Shown here: positions 43,956 to 53,947 of the stretch, one piece after another | Numbering within the stretch: the stretch's first letter is position 1 | How the letters are laid out: each line of letters opens with the position of its first letter | Assembly: GCA_016713225.1 (NCBI GenBank) | Contig: JADJPO010000003.1 | Location: forward strand, 682,001 to 746,000 | Source of the DNA: Kineosporiaceae bacterium | Lineage (GTDB): Bacteria > Actinomycetota > Actinomycetes > Actinomycetales > Kineosporiaceae | Direction of reading: 5' to 3' | Length of the DNA: 64,000 nt | Program-made: the position numbers and the translations under genes | Notes under the pieces: model-generated | What the model saw: only the letters and a program-made list of their open reading frames with translations | Told to the model about the DNA's origin: nothing | The model's database searches: none

Positions 43956-44770
43956 GTGTCGAACCCGAGCTGATCGAGGGGATCGACGACCCCCGGATGG
44001 CGGACTACGCCCGGCTCACCGATGTCGCCCTGCGCCGACTGCTGGACGTCGAGCGCGGTCTGTACCTCGCCGAGAGCGAGAAGGTGATCCGTCGAGCGCT
44101 GGACGCCGGCCACCGCCCCCGGTCGATGTTGCTCGCCGAGCGCTGGCTCGAGCCGCTGGCTGGCTTGGTATCCCTGGTCACGGGCCTGGGTGCCCCGGTG
44201 TTCACCGGCCCGGACGCCGTCCTGGAGCAGATCACGGGTTTCCATGTGCATCGTGGCGCCATCGCCTCGATGCACCGACCGGTGCTGCGCCCGCCGGCCG
44301 AGCTCGTGGCCGGAGCCCGGCGGGTGTTGGTGCTGGAGGACATCGTCGATCACACCAACGTCGGAGCGATCTTCCGTTCGGCCGCCGGGATCGGGGCGGA
44401 TGCCGTTCTGGTCACCCCGCGATGTGCCGATCCGCTGTACCGCCGATCGGTGCGGGTCTCGATGGGCACGGTGTTCCAGGTGCCGTGGGGACGCATCGAT
44501 CCGTGGCCCGCCGGCCTGGATCACCTGCACGACGCCGGGTTCACCGTGGTCGCCCTCGCGTTGACCCCCGAGGCGATCACCCTGGACGACCTGGCCGCGG
44601 ACCTGCCGGACCGCCTCGCCCTGGTGCTCGGCACCGAGGGGGACGGTCTGAGCCGGGCGGCCCTCGCTCGCGCCGACCGGGCCGTCCGCATCCCCATGGC
44701 CGGCGCGGTGGACTCCCTCAACGTGGCGGCCGCCGCCGCGGTGGCGTTGTGGGCCGTGCGGCCACGGTGA
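43952..44770 (+). CDS. SpoU/TrmH-family RNA 2'-O-methyltransferase
   Basis: SPOUT-class methyltransferase (272 aa). The C-terminal domain carries the knot motifs LVLEDIVDHTNVGAIFRSAA, LALVLGTEGDGLS and IPMAGAVDSLNVAAAAAVAL; the N-terminal part is an RNA-binding SpoU-sub-bind domain. It methylates ribose in rRNA or tRNA with SAM; which nucleotide is unknown. ATG 43952 overlaps the TauE stop. Confidence 0.92.
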   Translation: MSVEPELIEGIDDPRMADYARLTDVALRRLLDVERGLYLAESEKVIRRALDAGHRPRSMLLAERWLEPLAGLVSLVTGLGAPVFTGPDAVLEQITGFHVHRGAIASMHRPVLRPPAELVAGARRVLVLEDIVDHTNVGAIFRSAAGIGADAVLVTPRCADPLYRRSVRVSMGTVFQVPWGRIDPWPAGLDHLHDAGFTVVALALTPEAITLDDLAADLPDRLALVLGTEGDGLSRAALARADRAVRIPMAGAVDSLNVAAAAAVALWAVRPR

Positions 44771-44771
44771 A

Positions 44772-45806
44772 CTACTCGAACAACTCCGTCAGCGGACGTC
44801 GCGGCGTCGGTGGTGCCTCCACCAGAGCCCGACCGACCCGCAGCAACACCTGCGGGTGGCCCCAGATACCCAGCGCCTCGGCCACGGCTGGCCGGTACTC
44901 CGGGTTCTGCAGGGCCTGATCGGTGAAGGTGGCCACCAGCCCCTTGATGGTCGCCGTCAACAGCATGCGCTCGAGCGCCAACCCGGCCAGGACCCAGTCG
45001 CGCGGAGCATCGCCGCGGGTCGAGATGGCCAACACCGTGCTGCGAGCCAACTCGGCGTCGATCTCCCCGGCGTCCGGGATCATGCTCTGACCGGCGTGCA
45101 CCAGCGAATCGACCGGGAACGGCGAGGTGCCGAGCGCAACGCTCGGAATCCCGTCAACCGAGTCGGTGTGGCCACGGGCACCGCGCCGAACCCAGCGCTC
45201 GACCTCCTGCCGCAGTTCGGCATCCGCGGCCTGGATGCCGACCGCTTGGCGCAACAGGTGTGCGATCTGGCGGCGGGCAGCGGAATCCGCGACGCTCAGC
45301 TGGGCGCCTTCCTCCGCCACGGCGTGGTGCAACTCCAACAGGTCGTCCTCGGCCACCGCGTGCGAGCGATACACCCGACGGTGGGTGTGCCGCTGACGGA
45401 CCGCCTCGGCCAGGGCGAGATCGCCGGCCGAGGGCGGACGGCGGCCGACGGCGCGGACGACACCCATCACCAGCGGCTCGTCGTGGTGATCCAGACCGGG
45501 GACGTGGGTGGGCACCAGGTCGACCTGGGGCAGGTAACCCCGTGCCCGCAAGGCCACCCGGGCGTTGAGCACGGCCGAGCCACACGAGATCGCCCGATCC
45601 CGGCCCTGTGGATCGATGATCTGCAGCGCCCGTTCGGGATCGTCCAGGACCGCGATGCCATCCGGGAGCCGACGCAGATGCCAGGGCTGACTGTTGTGAA
45701 TCGAGGGCGCCCAGCGGGCAGCCTCGCCCACCATCGAGATCTCGGTCGTATCGAGGCGTTGGCCCTGACCGACGAGATCGGAGCTGTGATCCGTGGCAGC
45801 GGCCAT
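44772..45806 (-). CDS. Acg-family FMN-binding nitroreductase-like protein
   Basis: A 344-aa nitroreductase-fold protein similar to the mycobacterial Acg/Rv2032 family, whose members are often induced by hypoxia through DosR. Visible: VGEAARWAPSIHNSQPWHL at the N-terminus, ISCGSAVLNARVALRARGY, and the second half-domain WVLAGLALERMLLTATIKGL. Family members bind FMN but often lack reductase activity. A DosR-like dyad lies 62 bp upstream. GGGAGGCTCC precedes the ATG. Confidence 0.85.
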   Translation of the reverse strand: MAAATDHSSDLVGQGQRLDTTEISMVGEAARWAPSIHNSQPWHLRRLPDGIAVLDDPERALQIIDPQGRDRAISCGSAVLNARVALRARGYLPQVDLVPTHVPGLDHHDEPLVMGVVRAVGRRPPSAGDLALAEAVRQRHTHRRVYRSHAVAEDDLLELHHAVAEEGAQLSVADSAARRQIAHLLRQAVGIQAADAELRQEVERWVRRGARGHTDSVDGIPSVALGTSPFPVDSLVHAGQSMIPDAGEIDAELARSTVLAISTRGDAPRDWVLAGLALERMLLTATIKGLVATFTDQALQNPEYRPAVAEALGIWGHPQVLLRVGRALVEAPPTPRRPLTELFE

Positions 45807-45868
45807 TGGAGCCTCCCGCTGGGCAAGTCGTCTGGGCCCAAGCTAGGTAGCCTGCGGTTCCCTCGAAC

Positions 45869-45882
45869 GGGGCCTAGGTCCT
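45869..45882 (-). promoter_or_regulatory. DosR/DevR-like palindrome upstream of the Acg-family gene
   Basis: On the minus strand the site reads AGGACC-TA-GGCCCC. It has the 6-2-6 layout of DosR boxes (GGGACT-N2-AGTCCC) and keeps most of the core G/C positions. It lies in the 126-bp gap before a gene family known to belong to DosR regulons. Confidence 0.35.
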
Positions 45883-45932
45883 TCGCCACCCGGGCCGGGT
45901 TCGCGTCTCGAGGACAACAACCGACCTGTGGC

Positions 45933-47036
45933 TCAGCGGATCTCGGCCAGGACCTCGCGCATCACGGCGTCGACCTCGCTCAGGCCGAGGAAGCGTCCGT
46001 CGTCATCCGTGATGACCACCACGCCGAGAGCTCGGCGCTCGGCGTCGGAGGCCAGCACGCGCAGCGCCGCCGATCGAAGGTCCTGGCTGGAGCGCAGCCG
46101 CAGCAAGCGGGAGGCGGGCTGGGTTGCGCCCTCGGCATCGATCAGGGCCACGAGCCGGCCCTCGTCGTCCACGTCGGCCGCCCACTCGTCGCCCGGCTGC
46201 ACCGGGCGTGCCAGCCGGCCGGCCCGAGTGCGCGAGATGGTGTCCTCCCAACTGGTGCGCAACCAGGTGCTGACCTCGGCGGCCGGGGACAGGAACGAGG
46301 GGCGAGCCCGGCCGAACAGCCACCCCTGGGCCAGCCGGACGCCGACCGCCTGCAGATGACGGGCGTCGTCCAGGCTCTCGACACCCTCGGCCTGCACCAC
46401 GGCACCCATGCCCTGCGCCATCGTCACCACCAGCCGGATCAGGCGATCACGGACCGGGTCCTCATGGGCGCCCTTGACCAGCTGGGCATCGAGCTTGACC
46501 AGGTCGGGGCGTACCTGATGCAGCCGGTCCAGCTCGGCGCGCCCGGCCTCGGCGACGTCACAGGCCACGCGCAGGCCGGCCACGCGCAGAGCGGCCACGG
46601 CGGCGTTGCCCTCGTAGTCGAAGGGCACGCCGTCCGGCCAGTCCAGCTCGATCACGACCCCGGTCAGATCGGGCTGGCTGCGCAAGACCTCCAGCACGAC
46701 GTCCTCGTCCAGGTGGGGTGCCGCGACGTTGACCGCGAGGAACTGCTCCGCACCCAGGTCGGCGCGGCCCTTGAACGCGTTCGTCAGCGACGCCGCCTCG
46801 AGCTGGCCGGCCAGCCCGGTGCGCGCGGCGGCGGTGAACCACGGCTGCGGAGAGCGGGCGGGCCAGTCGGCGACCCGGGTGAGAGCCTCGTACCCGGCGC
46901 AGTCACCGGTGTGCAGATCGACGACGGGCTGGAAGACGCACCGCAGAGACTCCGGACGGCGTAGCAGCCGCGCGACCTCGTCCTCCCACCGGGGTTCCCC
47001 GAGCGGATCGACGGGTTCGTCAGGCGTCGTGTTCAC
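45933..47036 (-). CDS. EAL-domain protein, probably degenerate c-di-GMP phosphodiesterase
   Basis: A 367-aa protein: EAL domain (about 30-255) and a C-terminal CBS-like region (about 270-365). E50 (YEALTRV), N103, E130, D160, K181 and E217 (AEGVE) of the site are present. The DDFG loop 6 motif, however, reads CDVAEAG, losing the second Asp and the FG. The enzyme may be inactive and act as a c-di-GMP receptor. GTG 47036 gives NTTPDEPVD; a longer frame exists. Divergent from the tandem-PAS gene. Confidence 0.83.
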   Translation of the reverse strand: MNTTPDEPVDPLGEPRWEDEVARLLRRPESLRCVFQPVVDLHTGDCAGYEALTRVADWPARSPQPWFTAAARTGLAGQLEAASLTNAFKGRADLGAEQFLAVNVAAPHLDEDVVLEVLRSQPDLTGVVIELDWPDGVPFDYEGNAAVAALRVAGLRVACDVAEAGRAELDRLHQVRPDLVKLDAQLVKGAHEDPVRDRLIRLVVTMAQGMGAVVQAEGVESLDDARHLQAVGVRLAQGWLFGRARPSFLSPAAEVSTWLRTSWEDTISRTRAGRLARPVQPGDEWAADVDDEGRLVALIDAEGATQPASRLLRLRSSQDLRSAALRVLASDAERRALGVVVITDDDGRFLGLSEVDAVMREVLAEIR

Positions 47037-47304
47037 GTCACCATTCAACCGTGTTCGCCGGACCTTCCCGCGTGAGCTCGTGCCCCCCTGGACAAACGTT
47101 TCCGGCGACCGACACGGATGTATACGCAACGTAGTTGACCGAACACATGAGGTAACATGTGAGTCCTGTGGTGATCTTCTGATCGCACGTTCCGCCGACA
47201 GATCGAGGCGGTGTGGTCAGCGGCCGACCGCAGTGGGCGACCCTGGCGCGCACAACACACCACATCGTGGCGGTGGTGCGCGCCGCCAGATCGGAGGGCT
47301 GGCC
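47037..47304. promoter_or_regulatory. divergent control region between EAL and PAS genes
   Basis: It is 268 bp long and locally AT-rich. CACATG-AGGTAA-CATGTG (47144-47161) is a perfect dyad with 6-bp arms. TTGACC (47135-47140) just upstream could be a -35 box for the PAS gene. No supported gene lies here. A GGAGGG ribosome site (47293-47298) precedes GTG 47305. Confidence 0.5.
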
Positions 47305-48288
47305 GTGTTGCGGGAACTTCCCAGCGGTGCACTACAGCGTTGGCTGAACGCACGGCGGGCACACCAGAGGGTGAGTCGGCCGTGGTTGGACACCGACACG
47401 CGAGCCGTGTTGGACGCCTGCCCCGACGCCGTACTCGGCGTCGGCGAGCAGGGTGACTGCATCCTGGCCAATGCCGTGGCCGAACAGGTCTTCGGCCGAC
47501 GGGAGGCCGACCTGGTGGGCACCCCGGCCATGCAGCTGCTGCCCGACCTGGCCGTGGTCATCCGGGACATCATCGCCCGCCGGCGAACCGGTCAGACGAC
47601 GCCCGGAGCGGCGGGCGCCGCCGTGGAGACCGTCGCGCGCCGCCCGGACGGGACGGTCCTGGCGGTGGAGGTGTGGATCTCACCGGCCTACAGTCGCAGC
47701 CGTCACCTCAGTCTGTACGCCACGATCCGCACGCTGAGCGAACGTCACGCGGCCCAGGCTGCGCGCCGGGAACTGCTGGGCGAGGTCACCGCGCTGCGCG
47801 ACACCGTCACTGCCGTCACGGGTGCCCTGCGCGATCGGGCCGTGGTACTCACCGATGCCGACGGACACGTCACCTCACTCAACCGCGCAGCCGAGAAGCT
47901 GCTCGGCTATCGCAGTGAGGACATCGTCGGCAAGCCCGCCACGGCGCTGTCTCACCCGGACGACGTGAACGCCGCTCGGGCCGAGCTGCGGCTGCCACCC
48001 GGTGTCGATCCGCTGCTGGAGATCACCCGCTCCGGGCTGCCCAACCAACAGCGCTGGCGCATGCTCACCCGGGACGGCGACGTCCGTCCGGTCACGATGC
48101 TGATCACCGCGATCGGTGAGCACACCGACCCCTCGGGCTTCGTGATGGTGCTCTCGCCTCGGCGCAACGAGTGGGAGCCGCTGGTCGCGCCTCGATCCTC
48201 CAGCGACCGGTTGCTGCTCGACCTGGACGACGCCGAGACCCGGACCCTGCGCTGGCAGGTGGGCGGAGCCGCGAGCCGTCGGCGCTGA
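47305..48288 (+). CDS. tandem PAS-domain sensor protein without output domain
   Basis: A 327-aa protein with two PAS domains. The first (about 30-135) has VLDACPDAVLGVGEQGDCIL and VFGRREADLVGTPAMQLL; the second (about 170-290) has RAVVLTDADGHVTSLNRAAE and GYRSEDIVGKPATALSHPDD. No kinase, GGDEF or HTH domain follows, so it probably signals through a partner; the divergent EAL protein is the obvious candidate. Start GTG 47305 is supported by GGAGGG. Confidence 0.82.
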   Translation: MLRELPSGALQRWLNARRAHQRVSRPWLDTDTRAVLDACPDAVLGVGEQGDCILANAVAEQVFGRREADLVGTPAMQLLPDLAVVIRDIIARRRTGQTTPGAAGAAVETVARRPDGTVLAVEVWISPAYSRSRHLSLYATIRTLSERHAAQAARRELLGEVTALRDTVTAVTGALRDRAVVLTDADGHVTSLNRAAEKLLGYRSEDIVGKPATALSHPDDVNAARAELRLPPGVDPLLEITRSGLPNQQRWRMLTRDGDVRPVTMLITAIGEHTDPSGFVMVLSPRRNEWEPLVAPRSSSDRLLLDLDDAETRTLRWQVGGAASRRR

Positions 48289-48331
48289 CGGTGGATCGTC
48301 CGCTGACGGTGGGCTGAGGGGGGCGAGGGGG

Positions 48332-48360
48332 GCTGACGGTCGTTCTTCCCGGCCGTCAGC
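48332..48360. terminator. bidirectional stem-loop between PAS gene and 490-aa hypothetical
   Basis: GCTGACGG (48332-48339) and CCGTCAGC (48353-48360) pair perfectly around a 13-nt loop. The right arm covers the minus-strand stop codon. It lies between convergent genes. Confidence 0.55.
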
Positions 48361-49828
48361 GGGGACGCATCAGGGTGTCCCACACCCCGAGGTCGATCTC
48401 GTCGTCCTCGAGCTCGCCCAGGTCGGCCTGCACCTGGGCGAGCGGCGGGACGTCGGGTGCCGCGGCCTCCGGCAACGTCACCGGCAGTCCCGAGAGCGGT
48501 TCTACAGGTTCGACTGGTTCGACCGGTTCGACCGGTTCCATTGGTTCGACCGCCGCGAGGGGCTTGGTCGACGGGCTCACCGGCGCCATGGGTCGCGTGT
48601 CCGGGACGGGGAACGGACGGACCGTGCCGTCCTGGCGGGCCGCCGCGCGGGTCGCGTTCGCTCGTTCGACGAACGCCTGCTGGGTCGCTCGACGCTCGGC
48701 CGCGGCCCGCTCGGCCGCGGCGCGGGCCTGCTGGGAGGGCGATGCCTGGGGCATGCCACGAACCGGCTCATCCGCAGACCCCTCGACGAGAGTCGGCGAG
48801 CCGACGACGCTCGCCGCCGAGTGCAGTGCCTGCGAGACGAGCAGGTCGAAGGCGGGTTCGGACAGGGTGAGGGCCGTGGCCCGGGCAGGTGCCCCGGCAT
48901 ACCCCACGGCCGATGCATGCGCGGCCGCGACGGACACGGAGGCCGCGACCCGCCCCACGGTGATCATCGCCGCCCACCACGCCGTGTCGTGACCGGCGCG
49001 AGCCAGGGCGCTGACCGATTCGAGCAGGGCGTCGACGGCGGCCAGCGGTTCGGTGCTGGGTGGCGGCAGCCACGGCGAGAGCAACCCGACCAGTGCCCCG
49101 GCGCAGGCTGCCCGGTGGAGCGCCGGGGGGAGTGCCCGCGCCTGGTCGGCGTCCACCTCGGCCGCGCTGGGGACAACCGCCGGAGGGGTGATCGGAGCGG
49201 TCGAGTCCGGTGCCGCGGGGCCATGGCCGCCGGCCGCGGCGAGCCGCCGCAGATCGCACAGCACCGCCCAGGTCCGGTCGAGCAACGAGTTGGCCTCGGG
49301 CAGCCCGCTCTCGGCCGAGGCGTGGGCCGACTGCAGTGTGGTGCGCAACGCCACCGCCCTGGCCACGGCGGTGGGATCGAGCGCATCCGTGGGCAGGCCG
49401 TCCCCACCGGCGGTGGCCGCGGCCTGGGACAGCAACGCCGCCGCCGAGCGCACCTGCAACCGGTCGACGTCCAGGATCTGCAGGGTCTCGGCGGCCTCGA
49501 CCCACTCGTGCGCCACCTCGGCGGTGAGTACCCCCAGTGCCCCGAGCAGGTCGACGCCGCTGGGGCGGGCCGCCGTCAGAGCCCGACTGGCCACCACCAC
49601 CACACCCTGGGTGCGCAGCTGTTCGGCCAGCTCGCGGGTGGCGTTCACGGGCTGGCTGGTGCCGGAGTCCGTGGTGGTCGACTCCACGTCCACCTCCTGG
49701 GTACCGTTCCCCTCCGCGACGGTCGCGGTGGCCCTGGGCGCGCTGTCGGATGGATCCTCGCGCGGGTCCTCGGCTCCGGCCGGACGGCGCGCCGATCGCT
49801 GATCATCCTGCATCGTCGTCTCGGGCAT
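48356..49828 (-). CDS. hypothetical protein, Ala-rich with EPV repeats
   Basis: A 490-aa protein that I do not recognise. It is acidic at the N-terminus (about 1-65, probably disordered). Then comes an Ala-rich helical middle (65-340) with LLGALGVLTAEVAHEWVEAAE and a short WWAAMITVGRVAASVSVAAA segment that is only weakly hydrophobic. An EPVEPVEPVEPVEP repeat follows near 430-450, and the end is acidic (ELEDDEIDLGVWDTLMRPR). No signal peptide. A GGAGGCGGG site precedes the ATG. Codon use fits the host. Confidence 0.65.
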   Translation of the reverse strand: MPETTMQDDQRSARRPAGAEDPREDPSDSAPRATATVAEGNGTQEVDVESTTTDSGTSQPVNATRELAEQLRTQGVVVVASRALTAARPSGVDLLGALGVLTAEVAHEWVEAAETLQILDVDRLQVRSAAALLSQAAATAGGDGLPTDALDPTAVARAVALRTTLQSAHASAESGLPEANSLLDRTWAVLCDLRRLAAAGGHGPAAPDSTAPITPPAVVPSAAEVDADQARALPPALHRAACAGALVGLLSPWLPPPSTEPLAAVDALLESVSALARAGHDTAWWAAMITVGRVAASVSVAAAHASAVGYAGAPARATALTLSEPAFDLLVSQALHSAASVVGSPTLVEGSADEPVRGMPQASPSQQARAAAERAAAERRATQQAFVERANATRAAARQDGTVRPFPVPDTRPMAPVSPSTKPLAAVEPMEPVEPVEPVEPVEPLSGLPVTLPEAAAPDVPPLAQVQADLGELEDDEIDLGVWDTLMRPR

Positions 49829-50052
49829 CCAGCCCGCCTCCTTCGAGCCTCGGCCAGCCTGCTGCGCGAGGTGGGGAGATGGCCAATGTTCTTACTCAGG
49901 GTAGTTTGTCACTTACTCAATGTGCCAAATTGCCTCGCGGCTCGGCGCGCCACGCTTCGCGAGGCAGGCCGTGTATCGATTTCGCCCCCTCCTGCGTCCC
50001 TGCAGACGAGACCACGACCATCCCGGTCGTGAACCGAGATCTGGAGAAGACC
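49829..50052 (+). promoter_or_regulatory. AT-richer control region and structured leader of the DUF2892 gene
   Basis: CTTACTCA occurs twice as a direct repeat (49891-49898 and 49912-49919), 21 bp apart, flanking TTGTCA. Two hairpins follow: TGCCTCGCG/CGCGAGGCA (49931-49939 and 49958-49966) and CACGACC/GGTCGTG (50013-50019 and 50025-50031). A ribosome site GGAGAAG precedes the ATG. The repeat spacing suits a dimeric regulator. Confidence 0.45.
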
Positions 50053-50265
50053 ATGATCCGCAACGAAGGTCCTGTCGATCGCGCCGTCCGGGCACTGATC
50101 GGTCTGGTCGCAGCCATCGCCGCATTCAGCGTCGGGGCGAGTTCGGGGCTCGGCATCGTGCTGCTGATCGTCGGCGCGATCATGCTGCTCACCGCCGCCA
50201 CCGGCTTCTGCCCGCTGTACCGCGTGTTCGGCAACATCACCACGTTGGGCAAGAACCGCGTCTGA
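50053..50265 (+). CDS. DUF2892 (YgaP-type) inner membrane protein
   Basis: A 70-aa two-helix membrane protein. IRNEGPVDRAVRALIGLVAA and the C-terminal GFCPLYRVFGNITT with its single cysteine are the DUF2892 pattern. In other bacteria the domain is fused to or found beside rhodanese proteins and sulfur or redox stress genes. Function here is unknown. Confidence 0.88.
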   Translation: MIRNEGPVDRAVRALIGLVAAIAAFSVGASSGLGIVLLIVGAIMLLTAATGFCPLYRVFGNITTLGKNRV

Positions 50266-50356
50266 CCCCGGTCGTCGGGCGACAGCCCGGTGGTGAGGGG
50301 CGTGGATGGGGTGGACAGCGTGGACGGTGGTGGCGGTGTGGGTCGGTCGCGGCCGC

Positions 50357-50362
50357 TACCGT
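50357..50362 (+). promoter_or_regulatory. candidate leaderless promoter -10 box of the ECF sigma gene
   Basis: TACCGT ends 7 nt before GTG 50370 and decides that start over ATG 50385. Confidence 0.4.
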
Positions 50363-50369
50363 CGCTGTC

Positions 50370-51158
50370 GTGGACGCCGACGACATGGGTTCCCTCCTGC
50401 CTGCGCAGGTTCCGGGGCTGCTCCGCTTCGCCGCCCGGCTGACCCGCACCCGGGCCGATGCCGAGGACCTGGTGCAAGAGACCCTGACCCGGGCGATCGA
50501 ACGCGCCGGCTCGTTTCGTGGGGAATCCTCACTGGCCACCTGGTTGCACCGCATCCAGCACAACCTCGCCGTGGACGGCTCCCGCCGTGCCCGGGAGGTG
50601 CCCGTCGAGGACCCGGGCACGATCGAGGCCGTCGAGCGCAAGTGGGCCGAGGACGCCTACAGCGTGGACGCCGAGGCGCTGGTCGCGCGGGCCGAGACCC
50701 GCCAGGAGCTCGAGGATGCCCTGGTCCACCTCCCGCTGGCGTATCGCACCGCGGTGGTGCTGCACGACGCCGAGGGACTCACGGTTCCGGAGGTGGCCCA
50801 GATCCAGGGCGTGAGTCTGGCCGCAGCCAAGCAACGCGTCCGTCGCGGCCGCATGATGCTGCTGGACGAATTGGCTCGCGGCCACGAGCGTCGGCACGCA
50901 CTGCGTGGTGTCCCGCTTCGCTGCTGGGACGCGCGCAGCCAGGTGAGCGACTTCCTGGACGGCGAGCTCGACCAGACGTCGGTGGCATTCCTGCAGCGCC
51001 ACATCGAGAACTGCCCCACCTGTCCGCCACTGGTCACCGCTCTGGTCGGCACCCGTCGGGCGCTGGCCGCCACGGCCACCGGCCGCGACCCCGACACGGT
51101 GATCCCCCCGGCGATCGCCGCCCGGCTGGCTGCGCTGCACCGTGACCGACGCGAATGA
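50370..51158 (+). CDS. ECF sigma factor fused to a C-terminal zinc anti-sigma-type domain
   Basis: A 262-aa protein. Region 2 (about 12-72) has ADAEDLVQETLTRAIERAGS and FRGESSLATWLHRIQHNLAVD; region 4 (about 112-170) has ALVHLPLAYRTAVVLHDAEG and VPEVAQIQGVSLAAAKQRVRRG. The tail (180-262) carries C185, H211, C215 and C218 with FLDGELD, the zf-HC2 pattern seen in anti-sigma factors. Sigma and its presumed brake thus share one chain. No separate anti-sigma gene is adjacent. Confidence 0.88.
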   Translation: MDADDMGSLLPAQVPGLLRFAARLTRTRADAEDLVQETLTRAIERAGSFRGESSLATWLHRIQHNLAVDGSRRAREVPVEDPGTIEAVERKWAEDAYSVDAEALVARAETRQELEDALVHLPLAYRTAVVLHDAEGLTVPEVAQIQGVSLAAAKQRVRRGRMMLLDELARGHERRHALRGVPLRCWDARSQVSDFLDGELDQTSVAFLQRHIENCPTCPPLVTALVGTRRALAATATGRDPDTVIPPAIAARLAALHRDRRE

Positions 51159-51246
51159 CCGGAGCAGACCGACCGCCCGTCGTCCAGTTCGTGCCGCCGT
51201 CGCGAAACGTGATGCAGTCCTCGTTCGGGGCTGTCCAGGCACACGC

Positions 51247-51252
51247 TACGGT
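51247..51252 (+). promoter_or_regulatory. candidate leaderless promoter -10 box of sdhCAB
   Basis: TACGGT ends 7 nt before GTG 51260 and supports that start over upstream in-frame alternatives. Confidence 0.45.
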
Positions 51253-51259
51253 GAGCGTC

Positions 51260-51976
51260 GTGGCAACCCAGACGGTGAATCTCGCGAACGCGAAGGCGCG
51301 GCGGACCACGGTCGCCATGAAGCTGCTCATGGCGGTCACGGGAGCATTGTTCGTCTTCTACGTCCTCATGCACATGTACGGAAACCTCAAGGTCTTCGCC
51401 GGCCAGGAGGCCTTCGACGGGTACGCGCATCACCTGCGCACCATCGGTGAGCCGATCCTGCCGTACGCCGGTTTCCTGTGGCTCTTCCGGCTGCTGCTCA
51501 TCGGCAGCTTGATCGGGCACGCCTACTCCGCCTTCTATCTGTGGAGTCGCGCGAACGGCGCTCGCAGCCGGCGCTACGCCGTCAAGCAGGCGGGGTCCGC
51601 GGCGTTCCGGTCCAAGGCGATGCGATGGGGAGGTGTCGCCCTCCTCGCCTTCCTGATCTTCCACTTGGTGCAGTTCACCATTTCGAAGGTCAACTTCAAC
51701 TCGGACTTCACGGCCGCCGACATCGGCGACAGTCCCTACAAGCTCGTGGTGGCCAGCTTCGGTCTCTGGTGGGTGGTGCTCATCTACCTGGTGGCCCTCG
51801 CTGCCCTGGGGCTGCATCTGCACCACGGCGTGTGGAGTGCGTCCCAGACCCTGGGGCTGACCACCACACCATCGGCGCGGGCCCGGGCCAAGACCGCCGC
51901 GGTGTTCATCTCGGCACTGGTCGCGGTCGGCTTCGCCCTGCCGCCGCTTGCCATCCTCTTCGATCTCGTCGACTAA
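51260..51976 (+). CDS. sdhC: succinate dehydrogenase cytochrome b558 subunit
   Basis: Membrane anchor of a b558-type succinate:quinone reductase (238 aa, five helices). Heme-ligand histidines lie in YVLMHMYGNLKVF, IGHAYSAFYLW, FLIFHLVQF and LGLHLHHGVWSA. It transfers electrons from SdhB to menaquinone. The single large anchor with no sdhD fits the diheme B-type complex of actinobacteria (Sdh1-like). GTG 51260 is chosen. sdhA follows 15 bp later. Confidence 0.92.
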   Translation: MATQTVNLANAKARRTTVAMKLLMAVTGALFVFYVLMHMYGNLKVFAGQEAFDGYAHHLRTIGEPILPYAGFLWLFRLLLIGSLIGHAYSAFYLWSRANGARSRRYAVKQAGSAAFRSKAMRWGGVALLAFLIFHLVQFTISKVNFNSDFTAADIGDSPYKLVVASFGLWWVVLIYLVALAALGLHLHHGVWSASQTLGLTTTPSARARAKTAAVFISALVAVGFALPPLAILFDLVD

Positions 51977-51991
51977 GGGTTGCGATCACAG

Positions 51992-53943
<1,952 letters not shown>

Positions 53944-53947
<4 letters not shown>

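Noticed and set aside
48500..48555. GTTCGACCG-type tandem repeats considered as a CRISPR or VNTR
   Set aside because: The units are in frame and encode the EPV repeat of the 490-aa protein. There are no spacers.
50290..50345. G-rich stretch before the ECF sigma gene considered as a G-quadruplex
   Set aside because: Most G-runs are only two bases; only two runs of four occur, so a stable three-quartet structure is not supported.
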